DNA from: Gerris lacustris
Taxonomy: Eukaryota; Arthropoda; Insecta; Hemiptera; Gerridae
Assembly (NCBI GenBank): GCA_951217055.1
Contig: OX578280.1
Location: 16,717,394-16,781,393, forward strand
Reading direction: 5' to 3'
Length of the DNA stretch: 64,000 nt
Both the position numbers and the translations under genes were made by a program. Shown piece after piece: positions 23,396-35,237 of the stretch; the stretch's first letter is position 1, and the number at the start of each line of letters is the position of its first letter. The notes under the pieces are model-generated. The model had not been told where the DNA came from. It was given only the letters and a program-made list of their open reading frames with translations, and did not search any database.

Positions 23396-23649
23396 AGTCT
23401 ACAGTCTGTGCAGACCCGTGGAGCCTTAAACTACAGGGCCAATTTTGATTAAATCTGGCACTTCAGATAAATCATACCCTGAGACAAAGTAGAGAAATTA
23501 ATTTTAGTCCACCTCCTGTTAAATCCTAACTTCCTGACATGTACTCGTATTTAAAAAGTCACGTTTTTCATGTCGTTTTTTGCGTGACGGAAATTCCTTC
23601 AGTCTCCAAGAGCTCAAACATATCCATGAATACATATTTAGTGTTTAAA

Positions 23650-23800
23650 GGCCCCCACACACGGTCAAAATGTTTGCGCAAACATTTTAACCATGTATTG
23701 GGCTGTTATGTTTGCGCGAACAGTATGGCCTAAATTTGCCCGACATCAAGTTTGCGCAAACATCATGTTTGCAAAAAATGTTTGATCGTGTATTTGGGCC
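23650..23800. mobile_element. Palindromic MITE family E, copy 1
   Basis: The ends GGCCCCCACACACGGTCAAA and GATCGTGTATTTGGGCC are inverted, and the interior is a run of TGTTTGCGCAAACAT-type palindromes. TTAA lies at the right end, and TTAA plus one extra A lies at the left, suggesting TTAA targeting as in piggyBac-type elements (inference). Copy 2 is at 34770-35024. Confidence 0.75.
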
Positions 23801-23809
23801 TTAACCCAG

Positions 23810-24290
23810 TCAACCTTAACTTTTTCCTGTTAGTACAAACTATTTATCAGGAATAATAATTATAAATAACTTTTGTTCATTAAAAAAAAACACTAAAAAA
23901 ACATCTAAATGAGTTTTTACAGACTTTCACTAATTGTCCTCTATTGTGAAAGACTTTCTGACATTTAACAGTAACTCCATTGCCACAAACATTTATGTAT
24001 TAACAAGCTAATTGTATCCTAGTTAGTCTTCCTTTCTTCTATCTCTTTTCTTAATCCCTTCTCTCAATTAATCTTGAATTATACTGTTGATTGCTGAATC
24101 TTCTGTAATAATATAATTTAACGGAAGAGCTTTTATCTCTTAGCTCAGAGTAAATCGTTTTTAAGAGCCAAAAACGTAAAATATATAAAAGTATGCTGAA
24201 ATTTTTCCGAGAGCTAACTATTAAATTCAAGAATAATGGGCAGAAGAAACGCAAACTCTTTCCATTTGGCTGATTTTTTTACTTTCTCAC
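23810..24290. other. AT-rich DNA, no feature seen
   Basis: No motif was recognised on either strand. Confidence 0.4.
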
Positions 24291-24296
24291 ATAAAT

Positions 24297-24325
24297 ATTA
24301 TACATATACATACATATATATAGAT

Positions 24326-24372
<47 letters not shown>
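24297..24372. repeat. (CA)n/(TA)n compound microsatellite
   Basis: Short CACACA followed by TATATA arrays. Confidence 0.9.
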
Positions 24373-24373
<1 letters not shown>

Positions 24374-24462
24374 GTGTAAAAGTGAATAACTCCTTTTTGT
24401 TTTTCTAAGCTTTGTTAGATAGTTCATATTTATTTTGGTTTGGCATCTTTCGACTAATTTAA

Positions 24463-25195
24463 CTAGGCATCGCGTGGCTCTATCATTGAAGCGAGCGTGT
24501 AATAATAAATTGTATTGAATATTGAAAAAAAAAAAAATAGATAATCATGAATCATAATGCGTTGATAGATAAAGGGTATGATAGTAGTACAGCGGCTAGT
24601 AGTAAGGGAACCACCTTGCATTCTTACTATTCCTCTAAACACACATCTCCATTTCAATAATTATAAAATGGATGACTTCACTACGCAAAAACTTCTGCTT
24701 GTATCAAGTTGAAATTTTACAAGCCTTTTTCAATTGTACTTTAGACGATGTATATGAAGTTTTTTTTAAAATCGTTGCGTTAGAACCTAAGATATCGGCA
24801 AAAACATTGTTTTCTCTACTTTAAACGTTTAGACCCGCTTTAATAATTTTAATGATCTTTATTAATTCATAGCGGTTTCGCTGTTGGTTTTACTAAAAAA
24901 TTTTATTTGAAAAAAAATGTTCGTCTCATCGAATAGATTAAGTTAGAATTTTTTCCCGTCCTGAAATTCCACGTTTACTCGCGCGACGTTCGCGAACGCT
25001 TGGGCAGACAGCGTTGTCCAACGAACTCGTCCTGAGCATTGTTAAAATTAACATATGTACCAAATTTCATTAAAATCAGTCAACTTTTACTCAAGTTATC
25101 GTCGTACGTTTCAGTCACACACACAAACACACAGACACGGAGCATATTTCGTTGAATGTAGGAAGCTCACTACGTTTGCTTCAATTATCATGACA
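24463..25195 (+). mobile_element. MITE family A, copy 2 (most complete)
   Basis: Inverted ends: ATTGAAGCGAGCGT at about 24486 against ACGTTTGCTTCAAT at about 25171-25184. Internal landmarks shared with the other copies are TCTGCTTGTATCAAGTTGAA, TTAGACGATGTATATGAAG, ATCGTTGCGTTAGAAC, TTTTTCCCGTCCTGAAATTC and CGAACGCTTGGGC. The tail differs from copies 1, 5 and 6: after AAGTTATCGTC it has a CACACACAAACACACAGACAC tract instead of the CTCCCGGGCTCCAG tail. Confidence 0.8.
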
Positions 25196-25250
25196 GGTTA
25201 TAAAAGCACTGTATAAAGTGTCACACTAATTGTAAAATTTTTCCATTACT

Positions 25251-26103
25251 ACGCTTCCATGAGTTTTCAATCCCGATTTGAAAACTGGTTTTGTTTCAAA
25301 CCGAAAGTGTTTCCATTAGGAGTTTCCAAAACAGTTTACACAACAATTTCGAAAGCTATAAACTCCCAGACTAGTTATAGTTAAGTCAGGTTATTATAAG
25401 TTTGTTCCCCCCCCCCTCCTATTTGTACCGTCCTTTCTAAGTCCTGCGGATTGTTTGAGAATCGTTTTGGAGAGGTTTTATACGCATGCGCTACCATCGT
25501 ACTGTAATAAAGTTATGTCAGGTTAGAACGGGTTTAGGACTATAATTTGCACTTCATTAAATACATTCAAGGAAAACCAAAAGTTAGGGAACCTTCCTGA
25601 TGACAGGTGTGACGACTGATATGACTGACAAGTCATACAAACTAGTGATTGGTATTGTCATAGGATAGAGGATCGTTTGGACCGTCTAGTAAACGGTTCG
25701 CAAACGATCCCTGCGCTGGTTGGAACAGTTTGGAGGACGGTACGAAACACTGTCATAAGTCGGGTTGGAACGGCTTTTGCATGGCATGCGTAATGAAAAA
25801 ATAATATAAAAAAGCTCCCATTAAAAAAAAAATCGCTTTAAAAGCATCACTTTTTGTTGTGAGCTCATTTTCATACTGATGTTTTTTGTGAAAACCTCGC
25901 GGACGGTACACTGCGGGGTTGGAACAAACATAATCTCTATCGTACTTACTGTGCATGTCTCAATTCTGTTTTCAATTTAATACCCGTTTCCATACTATTT
26001 TTTCAAAACAGTTTAGATAGAAAACCAACAATTTGCTGTTTTGACTTTGAACTCAAAAGTTTAGAAATCACCGTTTCCATGGGGGGAAAACTCATGGAAA
26101 CGT
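25251..26103. mobile_element. TIR element split by a nested MITE
   Basis: The outer ends ACGCTTCCATGAGTTTTC (25251) and GAAAACTCATGGAAACGT (26103) are inverted with one mismatch. Flanks ATTACT and ATTAAT could be a diverged 6-bp duplication. The interior (TTGAAAACTGGTTTTG.., ..CAAAACAGTTTAGATAG) is interrupted by family C at 25400-25929, leaving an original element of about 320 bp. Confidence 0.75.
25400..25929. mobile_element. MITE family C, copy 2, nested
   Basis: Ends GTTTGTTCC and GGAACAAAC, with CCCCTCC..GGGGTTGGAAC next to them; it is the inverted homologue of 1182-1616. ATAA occurs on both sides and may be a short target duplication. It lies wholly inside the TIR element at 25251-26103, so it inserted later. 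Confidence 0.8.
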
Positions 26104-26109
26104 ATTAAT

Positions 26110-26650
26110 AGTTTCCTTGTAAAGTTTTGTTCTAAAAGATATCAATATTTATATGAGAAAGTTTTATTCGAAGTAGTTTGTTCGAAGTTTTTCTTGGAAA
26201 TAGAATCTCAATTTATACATAATTTAATTTATAAAAATAACATGAATAAAATCATTTACAAACTTGATTAAAAGATACCTCGGCCGTTGTTTGGTGACAC
26301 CTGGTCTCACAAGTAAAATTAAAAGAAATAGTGTTTTATTATTTCATCGCATTAATTCTCGCTTTAAAAAAAGTATTTTTTCATCCCACTCAAGTCCAGA
26401 ATTAGTCATAAATTATAGCAATAAAAAAAAAAAAAAAAAAAACCATAAATGGCTAATAACTATTTAAGTGCCCACTACCTTTTATATAACTTTTTTAAAC
26501 GAAACTTTTTTTCCTTTTACAACCTTCAAAAAAAGCTTGAAAAAATTACCCTTCTCACTTTCAAGTTAGGAATAAAAATAAAGAGCTTTTTTTTCAGGAA
26601 AGTATCATTCTTCTTTCACTTTAACAATTTAACAAAGGAAGAAAAATGAA
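26110..26650. other. AT-rich DNA, poly-A tract, no gene seen
   Basis: Contains an A19 run near 26422-26441. The two short plus-strand frames here are A/T-rich and lack motifs. Confidence 0.4.
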
Positions 26651-26653
26651 GAA

Positions 26654-27575
<922 letters not shown>

Positions 27576-27577
27576 TT

Positions 27578-27585
27578 ATCATTAG
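27578..27585. repeat. Target-site duplication of hAT element (left)
   Basis: ATCATTAG, matching 28654-28661. Confidence 0.9.
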
Positions 27586-28653
27586 CAGAGACCTTCAGAA
27601 TGTAGCATTTTTTTACGAAATGTGGCAATATGGCACTTATTTTGGCCTAATGTGGCATTTATTTTTCAACTTTCCAACCCCCCTTACATTGTAAAAGGGA
27701 TCTTAAATCGTGCAACTTGAGTCATATTAACTACTTTATTACAATTTACAGGTATCTTCAGTACCCTACAATGACCCACATTGGCCAGAGATGAGCTAGA
27801 GCTAATGGCTCTTAATCCTTAGGGTAGTGACACATTTCGCCACCCGGGTAGCACCACCCGGGAGACGCCACCTTGTTGATGCCACTTGCTTCCGACACCT
27901 GTCTTGCGCCACCCGAGTTTTTACTTCTTTCGGGCAGTCGAGAGATGGAGCTGTGCATGCATACCATTATGATCGTGAAAGAAGAAGGAAAAAAGGCGTT
28001 TTTGGGTTCATCGAATAATTTCAGACAAAATGAATAGTTTGTAGTAGTTTGTTTCATACAGTGTACCCTGTATCAAAGAGGACAGTAACAATTTTTGCCT
28101 TTGTCGCGTGAAACTTTCAACGAATTGCTTAGAATATTGAAGAACCGTTTGACCAGTAAAGACACTTACGAGTATGTGAGGGATGCTGTTAGCCCCTGAT
28201 TTGATTTCCCCTAGATTTGATTGAAGGAGTGGGGGCTGAGTAGCAGTGGCAACGTCTGACGGGTTCCATTGAAAACAATGGGCTGTCCGGGTGGCGCCAC
28301 TTGCAGGTGGCGGCTAGACAGTGGGACGCTGGTGGACCCAGCGGGTGGTGCCACCTCGTGTGGCAGGTTACATTCTATTCTCATTGGAAGCTTGGATGAC
28401 GAAGTGTGTCAAGATAGGAATCCCTCACATCACTTGGGGAATCCTCAATCCTCAGCACCTTGGAATCCTGCCCTGCAAGGGCGTATCTTACCTGGTTTTA
28501 TGGGTTAACAGAACCCCTTAGAATATTAGAATATTTCTATTTTTTCTCAGAACTTGGCCCAAATAAGGCAAAATGTGGCTTTTTAGCAAAAAAATAGGTA
28601 AAATGTGGCATTTTAGTAAGGCGCCATAGCAAAAAGGCATTTGAAGGTCTCTG
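27586..28653. mobile_element. hAT element, non-autonomous, 1068 bp
   Basis: The ends CAGAGACCTTCA and TGAAGGTCTCTG are inverted. The perfect 8-bp duplication ATCATTAG flanks them (27578-27585 and 28654-28661). Subterminal AATGTGGCA-type repeats occur on both sides (about 27617-27660, and inverted at about 28563-28615), as is common at hAT transposase binding regions. A GC-rich core at 27826-28380 carries repeated GCCACCCGGG/GGTGGCGCCAC words and may be a separate nested insertion. No transposase domain is recognisable in the core. Confidence 0.92.
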
Positions 28654-28661
28654 ATCATTAG
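28654..28661. repeat. Target-site duplication of hAT element (right)
   Basis: ATCATTAG, matching 27578-27585. Confidence 0.9.
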
Positions 28662-28879
28662 TGAACATCTCTCAAGTATTGATAAAAACAAAATAATAAT
28701 CATCATGATTGATAAGCCCTTAATAAGCCTTGATAAGCTCCCAAAAAATTGTGTGAGCTAATCCGTTGAAAATTATAAGTAGAATGAATAAAATGTTCAT
28801 TTTTGAATCTAAAAGCAAATAATATGTACATCACAACTTATAGTCTATGTCTATATTATTAGAGCAGCATGTACTGAAC

Positions 28880-28916
28880 CCCGAAGATGCCTCTAGGTAG
28901 CATAGCAGGCGAAACA
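28880..28916 (+). ncRNA. Hammerhead-like / Penelope-type hairpin motif c
   Basis: CCGAAGA is followed by a stem TGCCT...AGGCG with a 15-nt loop and then GAAAC. The layout matches hammerhead ribozymes (CUGANGA, stem II, GAAA) with one core substitution (U to C). Stems I and III are not resolved. Confidence 0.4.
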
Positions 28917-28964
28917 TTTGAATATGCAACATACGTCAACTGTGTCACATTCACAACTGGAAGG

Positions 28965-29395
28965 AATACCTAGAACTCCATAATGACATTAACCACGGAA
29001 GCCTTCTCAATAAGATATCTAGCTAGAGGACGATTTTGAGGAACCCTCATCCACTATGACAATGTCATCACCGGGAGACCTAGAACTCCACATCGACATT
29101 ATCCACGGAGCCTATACACAATAAGATATCTATATACGGTTTTGAGAAACAGTCATCCACTATGGTAATGTCATCATCGGAAGACCTAGAACTCCATAAT
29201 GACATTAACCACGGAAGCCTACACAATAAGATATCAATTGTACGGCTTTGAGGAACCCTCATTTACTATGATACTGTTATCCCCAGAAGACAAAGAACTC
29301 CATTATGGCATTAACCGCGGAAGCTTGCTACGCCCTGGCCCTATAATATCTAATGTACGGTTTTGAGGAACCCTCATAACTTTGCTATATAGTTT
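28965..29395. repeat. 106-bp minisatellite, four units
   Basis: Units begin near 28965, 29075, 29181 and 29287 with a period of 106-110 bp. Shared words are CTAGAACTCCATAATGACAT, ACCACGGAAGCC, ATAAGATATC and TTTTGAGGAACCCTCAT. The last unit is altered at its end. Confidence 0.92.
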
Positions 29396-29824
29396 AAAAA
29401 GTATCAATATCTTCTTAGTCGTTTTCCATTATTAAATTAATTGGTTTCATCAAGAAGTTAAATCAATCTTACTCATTCCTCAAAGTACTCATGAGTAAGG
29501 AAAAACACATTCTATCTTTTAAGAGTTTTAATTTTATACAAAAATTTACATAAAAAAAGAAGCTATTCTCTAAAATCGCTCATACAAAACAATATCATAA
29601 AACATGATCATAATTATTTTTTCATGGTTCATAATTATGAATAAATACCATAAAAAAATTAACAAATACTACTAATAGGAGAAGAAGTGCTAGAGAGTGG
29701 AATTCTGGAAACTGTTATAATCACTCGAGAAGACCTCTGCTATTAATAATCTGAGTTCTCCCCAATTTATAAGTGGCTAAGGTCGTTGGGGAGGGTGATC
29801 CGTCAAAGTGTTGATGTGGAAAGC

Positions 29825-30015
29825 TCGCGCAAACTTGAGCTTAAAATTTTATATTTGAATTTTAGGACGGGAAAAGATTCTACATTTATCTATTCTTTGA
29901 GACAAACAAATGTTACAAATACATTTGTTCAGTAAACCCAAAAGTGTCCCTGCTATAAAAGTTGTAAATCGCACAAATCTATCTATCGTGGAAGTTGTAG
30001 CAAATTCTTTCCTCT
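29825..30015 (-). repeat. MITE family A fragment, copy 3
   Basis: Minus-strand words TTTCCCGTCCTAAAATTCAA, TTTGTCTCAAAGAATAGAT and a GGTTTACTGAAC-type block match the middle of family A. Both ends are missing. Confidence 0.6.
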
Positions 30016-30379
30016 AAAACATTGATAGTAACTGATTTTGCTCTCTGGTGCTTAGGAACAGAGATATAAATTAAGCAAAAACCGAAAAAAGACCAGAATA
30101 TTTTGAGGTTTTTCAAACACCACCGCTAAAGCTCCTCTTGGAAATCGGGGCAAACACAGATTTTAATATCAGAGGCCTACTTGAGTGATTAAAACAGTTT
30201 ACAGTACTCAATGAGTTCTGATTTTTTCTCGGAACTTTTCTCAAAAAGTTTCAATTTACAAAGGCAGAAGTTTAAAAGCCCCGTAACCGTATTAAGTAGA
30301 CTTCAGTATACTATTCACAACATACTTTTTTACTTTTTCATATAAAGAGAAATTATTGTGATGGCGCGAAAATTCGGTT

Positions 30380-30870
30380 TTTAGTTGTTGATGGATTTAT
30401 ACATTTTTAGGTTTCCTGAGTCCCGAAAAAGTGGTTTTAAAAAATGTCGTCTGTCTGTGCAGACATCTGAAGCCAAAACAACTGGGCCGATTTTTACGAA
30501 ATTTGGCAAACATGTTCAGAAAAATCATATCCCGAGGCGAAATCGAGAAATGAATTTTTACTCCCCAAAAACTTTGAAAAAACGTGAAAAAAAAATTCTC
30601 GAAAACGGTTCCGAAAATTTTGATAAATCAAAATTTTACGATATAAGCCGTTTTCCCGGGAAAAATCTAGTTTAGAGAGAACGCGTTCGAGGGATCGAAC
30701 TCGGGTTCGATTCTCCCCACCGAGGAGATTTAAATGTTCATGATACATTTTGATAAATGCTCAATAATAATTAAATGCACCTACGAAAAAACGAAAATGG
30801 AAAACACTGGGCTAAGTAATTTGAACTTGTACATGAGAAAGTTTGTCTGAGTTGCCTTGGACAGATTTTG
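30380..30870 (+). repeat. Dispersed repeat (CTGTGCAGACAT block) joined to family D
   Basis: GTGGTTTTAAAAAATGTCGT..CTGTGCAGACATCTGAAG resembles 7860-7915 and 23395-23440, in each case followed by a GGGCC-AATTT-type stretch. From about 30735 the sequence matches family D (12842-12960). The overlapping 80-100 codon frames are not supported by any domain. Confidence 0.5.
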
Positions 30871-30874
30871 TTTT

Positions 30875-32450
30875 AGAAATTAGTTCAAGGAGGTAATCTT
30901 AATTCATTCATATAAACTGTCTCTTCACATAAAATTTTACGTGGAGAGACAGTTAATTTGAATTCGTACTTTTTTCCTTTCATTAAAGTACACATGGAAT
31001 TACTCTCGTTGGAATGTCGGTAATTTTGTTTGTTTTTAAGAACAATTTTAAAAATGAATATGAGAATCCAATTTTGAAGACGGGGGGGGAGGTCGTTACG
31101 CAGCGTGGCAGATATTTACATACAGAGTAAGCCTGGTCTGGTTTCGGCCTGGTAATCTCTAACTGGTCTCATCTCATGGGTTTTGGGAAGGGGATGTAAG
31201 CCCTATCTCTCTTACAGGGGGGTTATACTTCAGGTCACTATCTCTGACAACCCCTGTTTAAACTACGGGGGGAGGGGACTGAGATTCTCCACACGAAGCT
31301 ACGGTCCAATGTAATTTGGAAAAGCCCGACTTACCCATTCTATTTAATGGACACTTTGACACTCGGCACTTGTAATGGTTCGGAGCCCTTTTCTGTAACT
31401 TGACTTTTAACAATTCGTTTGAACTAGGTGCCTATAAGACCCTGAAACAAAGCCTTTTCATTTTAAAGAATGTCACCCTACCACCAAACTTATTCTCAGT
31501 TTAATTATTACAATCCATAAATTAAGGTAAATTACTTGTATACAATAATTAATTTTATCTCCAGTAGGGGGAAATGTTATGATTTTGGATAAGTTTAGAG
31601 GGACTAAAGTAAGTATTTTCTTCCCTGAACTCAAAAAGTAGAGAGAAAAAGTAAAACTGGGAGAAAAAGTAAAACCAGGGAGAAAAAGAAGGATTGCCAA
31701 CTTAATAATTTTATAAATAGTAGAGATACACCAAAATCACTTATCTGTTGAACTTCAGTAATAGATTTACTATGGATAACATACTCACTTCTTTCCCTAA
31801 TTATTTTATAAATAGTAGATAATGAATGGCTAATGTAGTGAAGTTGTAGATATCAAGTTGGAAACACTGCTTTTTCGACCTTGTTTATCATTGTTTAAAC
31901 CTGCATCTAAATAACCTTCTATTTAAGTTTAATTGTAATTCTAATTTGTTTTTAATATTGAATCTCTTATATCTGGTATTAAAAGTGCTAACAATCATTG
32001 TTATTTATTAAAACAATAAATAACAACTCTGCAATGGATGAAAATGTGAATTTTCTCCCTACTGAAGATAAAATATTGTATGTACCTCGGGGTTGGCATG
32101 CAGCATAATCAGCTATATAATCCATATAATTGACAAACGCAACTGGATAGACACCACTTGACTAAAATAGCTACCCTATCATAACGCGATGCTGGCGCCC
32201 CTTGCTGGAGTCGGAAATCGAACACGGAATCTAATTATGAAGGAATGAACTATGAATAATAGCAATGAGCAACCAAGAACCCAAGACCATACCCTCAAGA
32301 GGAACAGAATGAGTCAACAGCCCTATAGAATGGAAGTAAATGAAACCCTAAAACTTTTTGGATACCAGTAAAGAAAGGGAACCAGTGAAGAGGGCTGATA
32401 AGAAAGTGGGGGAATTCGCTCGTTTCATTGTACTTTTCATATAATTAAAA
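30875..32450. other. No gene seen; short GC-richer patch
   Basis: 31080-31340 is GC-richer with poly-G words but has no recognisable motif. The rest is AT-rich. A (GAGAAAAAGTAAAAC)n purine tract lies at about 31630-31690. Confidence 0.35.
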
Positions 32451-32453
32451 AAT

Positions 32454-32960
32454 TAACTAGGCATCGCGTGGCTCACTCATTGAAGCAAGCATAATACAAT
32501 ACGTACAGAATATTAAGAAAATAGTAAATGATGATCTATCATAGTTGAAGATGATGTGTCATAGTTGAAGATGATGTGTCATGGTTGAAGATGATGTGTC
32601 ATAGTTGAAGATGATGTGTCATAGTTGAAGATGATGTGTCATAGTTGAAGATGATGTGTCATAGTTGAAGATGATGTGTCATAGTTGAAGATGATGTGTC
32701 ATGGTTGAAGATGATGTGTCATAGTTGAAGATTATGAGTAGAGAGAAGAGTGTAGAGAGAGTGTAGTGGAATGTACTTCCTACATTACCCTATATATAAT
32801 AACTACATCCCCTTAACCTACCCCCATAGCCCCCAGCTCATTTCAACCTGCTATTGTAAAAAAAAGTATCACTTCATTACACAAAACCTTCAGCCTGTAT
32901 CAATTTGAAATTTTACATGTCTAATTTAATTGTATTTAATTAATGTTGCTAAATTATTGT
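32454..32960 (+). mobile_element. MITE family A, copy 4, with internal minisatellite
   Basis: Starts with AACTAGGCATCGCGTGGCTC and ATTGAAGCAAGC, as in copy 2. It is then expanded by a 20-bp tandem array (32541-32740) and continues with CAGCCTGTATCAATTTGAAA. The right half is lost. Confidence 0.7.
32541..32740. repeat. 20-bp minisatellite, ten units
   Basis: The unit ATAGTTGAAGATGATGTGTC repeats at exactly 20-bp steps from 32541 to 32721. Two units read ATGG and the last is altered. It lies inside a family A copy and seems to have grown from its ATGATGATCTATCATAG segment. It is not a CRISPR array because there are no unique spacers. Confidence 0.97.
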
Positions 32961-33009
32961 TTTCTGTAAACATTACTTATTGAGCATAACATCATATTAA
33001 GTTAACTGC

Positions 33010-33470
33010 TTGTTTTATGTACCTAAAAATTAAACTGTTTATTTTAACAAAAATTAAATACTTAATTAGGGAAAGTAATTAAGTTAAGGTATAAAATTAA
33101 GAGTTTTTAGATTATACTCATGTTAAGATCCATTCAATTTATAATATTGTCTTGTTTAACAGCTTTAGAGGCATATTAAGTTTCTTTCTACATAATCGCA
33201 AAACACTCAAAGTTTAGGTGAGAACTTGTACAATGTAATTATGTGACGGGATTAAAATGTTTTTCACAGCGTCAAAACTACGGTCATCAAGTTTTAACTG
33301 GTATTACAGTTGATTGCAAACTTTCAAACAATATTGGGTTTCAAGTTTACTGGTTCTATTGTTGTTTTTAGTGAGGCTAGAAAGTTGTTAAATTTCAAGC
33401 TTTTTAATGTTACAGAAGGAAGGTTTTGGAAGCCGTGTAATTAAGTTTTTACACGGTTCAAACTTCATAC
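33010..33470. other. AT-rich DNA, no feature seen
   Basis: Nothing recognisable was found. Confidence 0.4.
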
Positions 33471-33479
33471 TTGGGAGGA

Positions 33480-33830
33480 GGTACTTTTAGCTGCGTTAGG
33501 GTTCCCCCTTAATAGAGGAAAGCTTTCCCCTATTAAGGGGGAATACGGGGGGGGGGGGGGAGTTTGTTTCTCAATAAAGGGAATAAGGGGGGATATTTTC
33601 TTTAGCCCCCCTTCTATTCTAAGAGCCTTTCCTTAAGGTTTTGCTTCCGTTGGCACACTAATTAATTGAAGGGGGTTTTAAAGCCCCCTGCACAAATCCC
33701 CCCCTTTCTTTTAAGGGGGGGGGGGGGGTATCCTGATTAAATCCATGATGTGGATAAATGGGCTGGAATGAGCTTGAAAAGGAATGAGGGGGTCCAAGCC
33801 CCCTTTCCCTTTATACCATGCTTAACTCAC
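33480..33830. other. G-run cluster with C/G hairpin
   Basis: A perfect 12-bp inverted repeat, CCCCCTTAATAG (33504-33515) with CTATTAAGGGGG (33530-33541), is followed by several G-runs (33547-33560, 33586-33592, 33715-33728) and C-runs. The strand could form G-quadruplexes. It may be a degraded MITE. Confidence 0.5.
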
Positions 33831-34469
33831 ACAAAGACAAAGTCCGCGTATAAACACACGATCACACGAATTATCTAAACCTTAACTCCAGCATGCGGGA
33901 GAGAATCTTTTTTCACAGAAAAGCCTTAATTACAAAACCCAAAAAACTTAACCAACTAAGAAAAATAAAGTAAGAATAAAAGAAAAAGTATTTTTTTTAG
34001 AGTGATAATTAAGGCTGTACTATTTGGAAACACATCATTAATTAGTTAACATTTAGAGATAACAAACAATAAATTAATGTTATTTACTTTTTCAAAAATA
34101 AATAAATAAAACTAAATTTACTGTAAATAATAGTTGTTTTTTAGTGATTGCGGAAGAAATCTATTTCGGTTAAAATAAAGAGATAAATTTCAAATAGCTT
34201 CTGATAAATGTAATAAATCAAGGGAATTACAAAACTCTATGTATTTCTTCTTATTAAATTCTTGTTATCAGCTCTTCCTTTGGATATATAAAGAAAGTTT
34301 ATTTGAAGAAAATATGATACATCCTTCACCAACCAATCGTCTAAATAAAGATTCAAGTCTCTACAATTATTATTGCCCTTAGACTAAAATTGATAGAAAT
34401 AAAAATGTTCAATGATCTGAATGAAAAAGATTTCAAATTGAGTTTAGTCTCAATCTCGAAGAGAAAAGT

Positions 34470-34745
34470 AAAATTAAATTTTTGTCTGTACATTGGTCAG
34501 AATTTAAATTTGTTTGGATACTTTTTAATTTCATACAACCGAATCCGGCCTTAACTTTTTTCGTGTATCTATGTATGTCTGTCACCACCAGTCCGAATTA
34601 ATTGGCGCAAAACTGGTTAAACGAAATCGATTAATTTTTTTTTCAAAGGTGAGCAAAAACATGTTGCGCATGTTGTAAGCTTGGTTTCATCGAAAAGTAT
34701 TGAGTAGAACCAAAGTTATTAACAAGTTTAATTCAAAGAAACATG
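34470..34745 (-). repeat. Dispersed repeat family G, copy 2
   Basis: Inverted homologue of 2915-3225, sharing CGAATCCGGCC, TATGTATGTCTGTC, AACATGTTGCGCATGTTG and GGTTTCATCGAAAAGTA. Confidence 0.6.
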
Positions 34746-34769
34746 TATGAAAAAATTAAGTTGACTTAA

Positions 34770-35024
34770 GGCCCCCATACACGATGAAAAAGTTTGTGCA
34801 AAATGTTTGCGCTGACATATTTGCGCAAACCTGATGTCGGGCAAATGTAGGCTATACACGCCAAACATCATGTTTGCGCAAACATCAAACAGTCCCATAC
34901 ACGGTCAAAATGTTTGTGCAAACATCAAACAGTCCCATACACGGTCAAAATGTTTGCGCAAACATCAAACAGTCCCATACACGGTCAAAATGTTTGTGCA
35001 AACATTTTGACCGTGTATGGGAGA
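34770..35024. mobile_element. Palindromic MITE family E, copy 2
   Basis: Begins at TTAA then GGCCCCCATACACGATG and ends in ACCGTGTATGGG. The interior is composed of TTTGCGCAAAC palindromes. It includes a 40-bp unit (ACATCAAACAGTCCCATACA...) repeated three times at 34882, 34922 and 34962. Confidence 0.78.
34882..35001. repeat. 40-bp tandem repeat inside MITE E
   Basis: Three head-to-tail 40-bp units differ by single bases (TTTGTGC against TTTGCGC). Confidence 0.92.
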
Positions 35025-35237
35025 CTGAAGTATAATGTATATTAAGATACAAAACCCACTAATTTGCTAATAAAAATGTTAGGGTACTTCTAGCCTACCT
35101 AGATCTCGCGGTTTTGTGCGTTTCGTCGGAAATTGGCCCAAACCGTCTGGAAAAATCCGAAAAGTTAAATTTAATTTATTTTTACCCCCCTTAAAAAAGT
35201 AAAGATACCGTACGCAAATTTTTTGGTTAAGTGGCTA

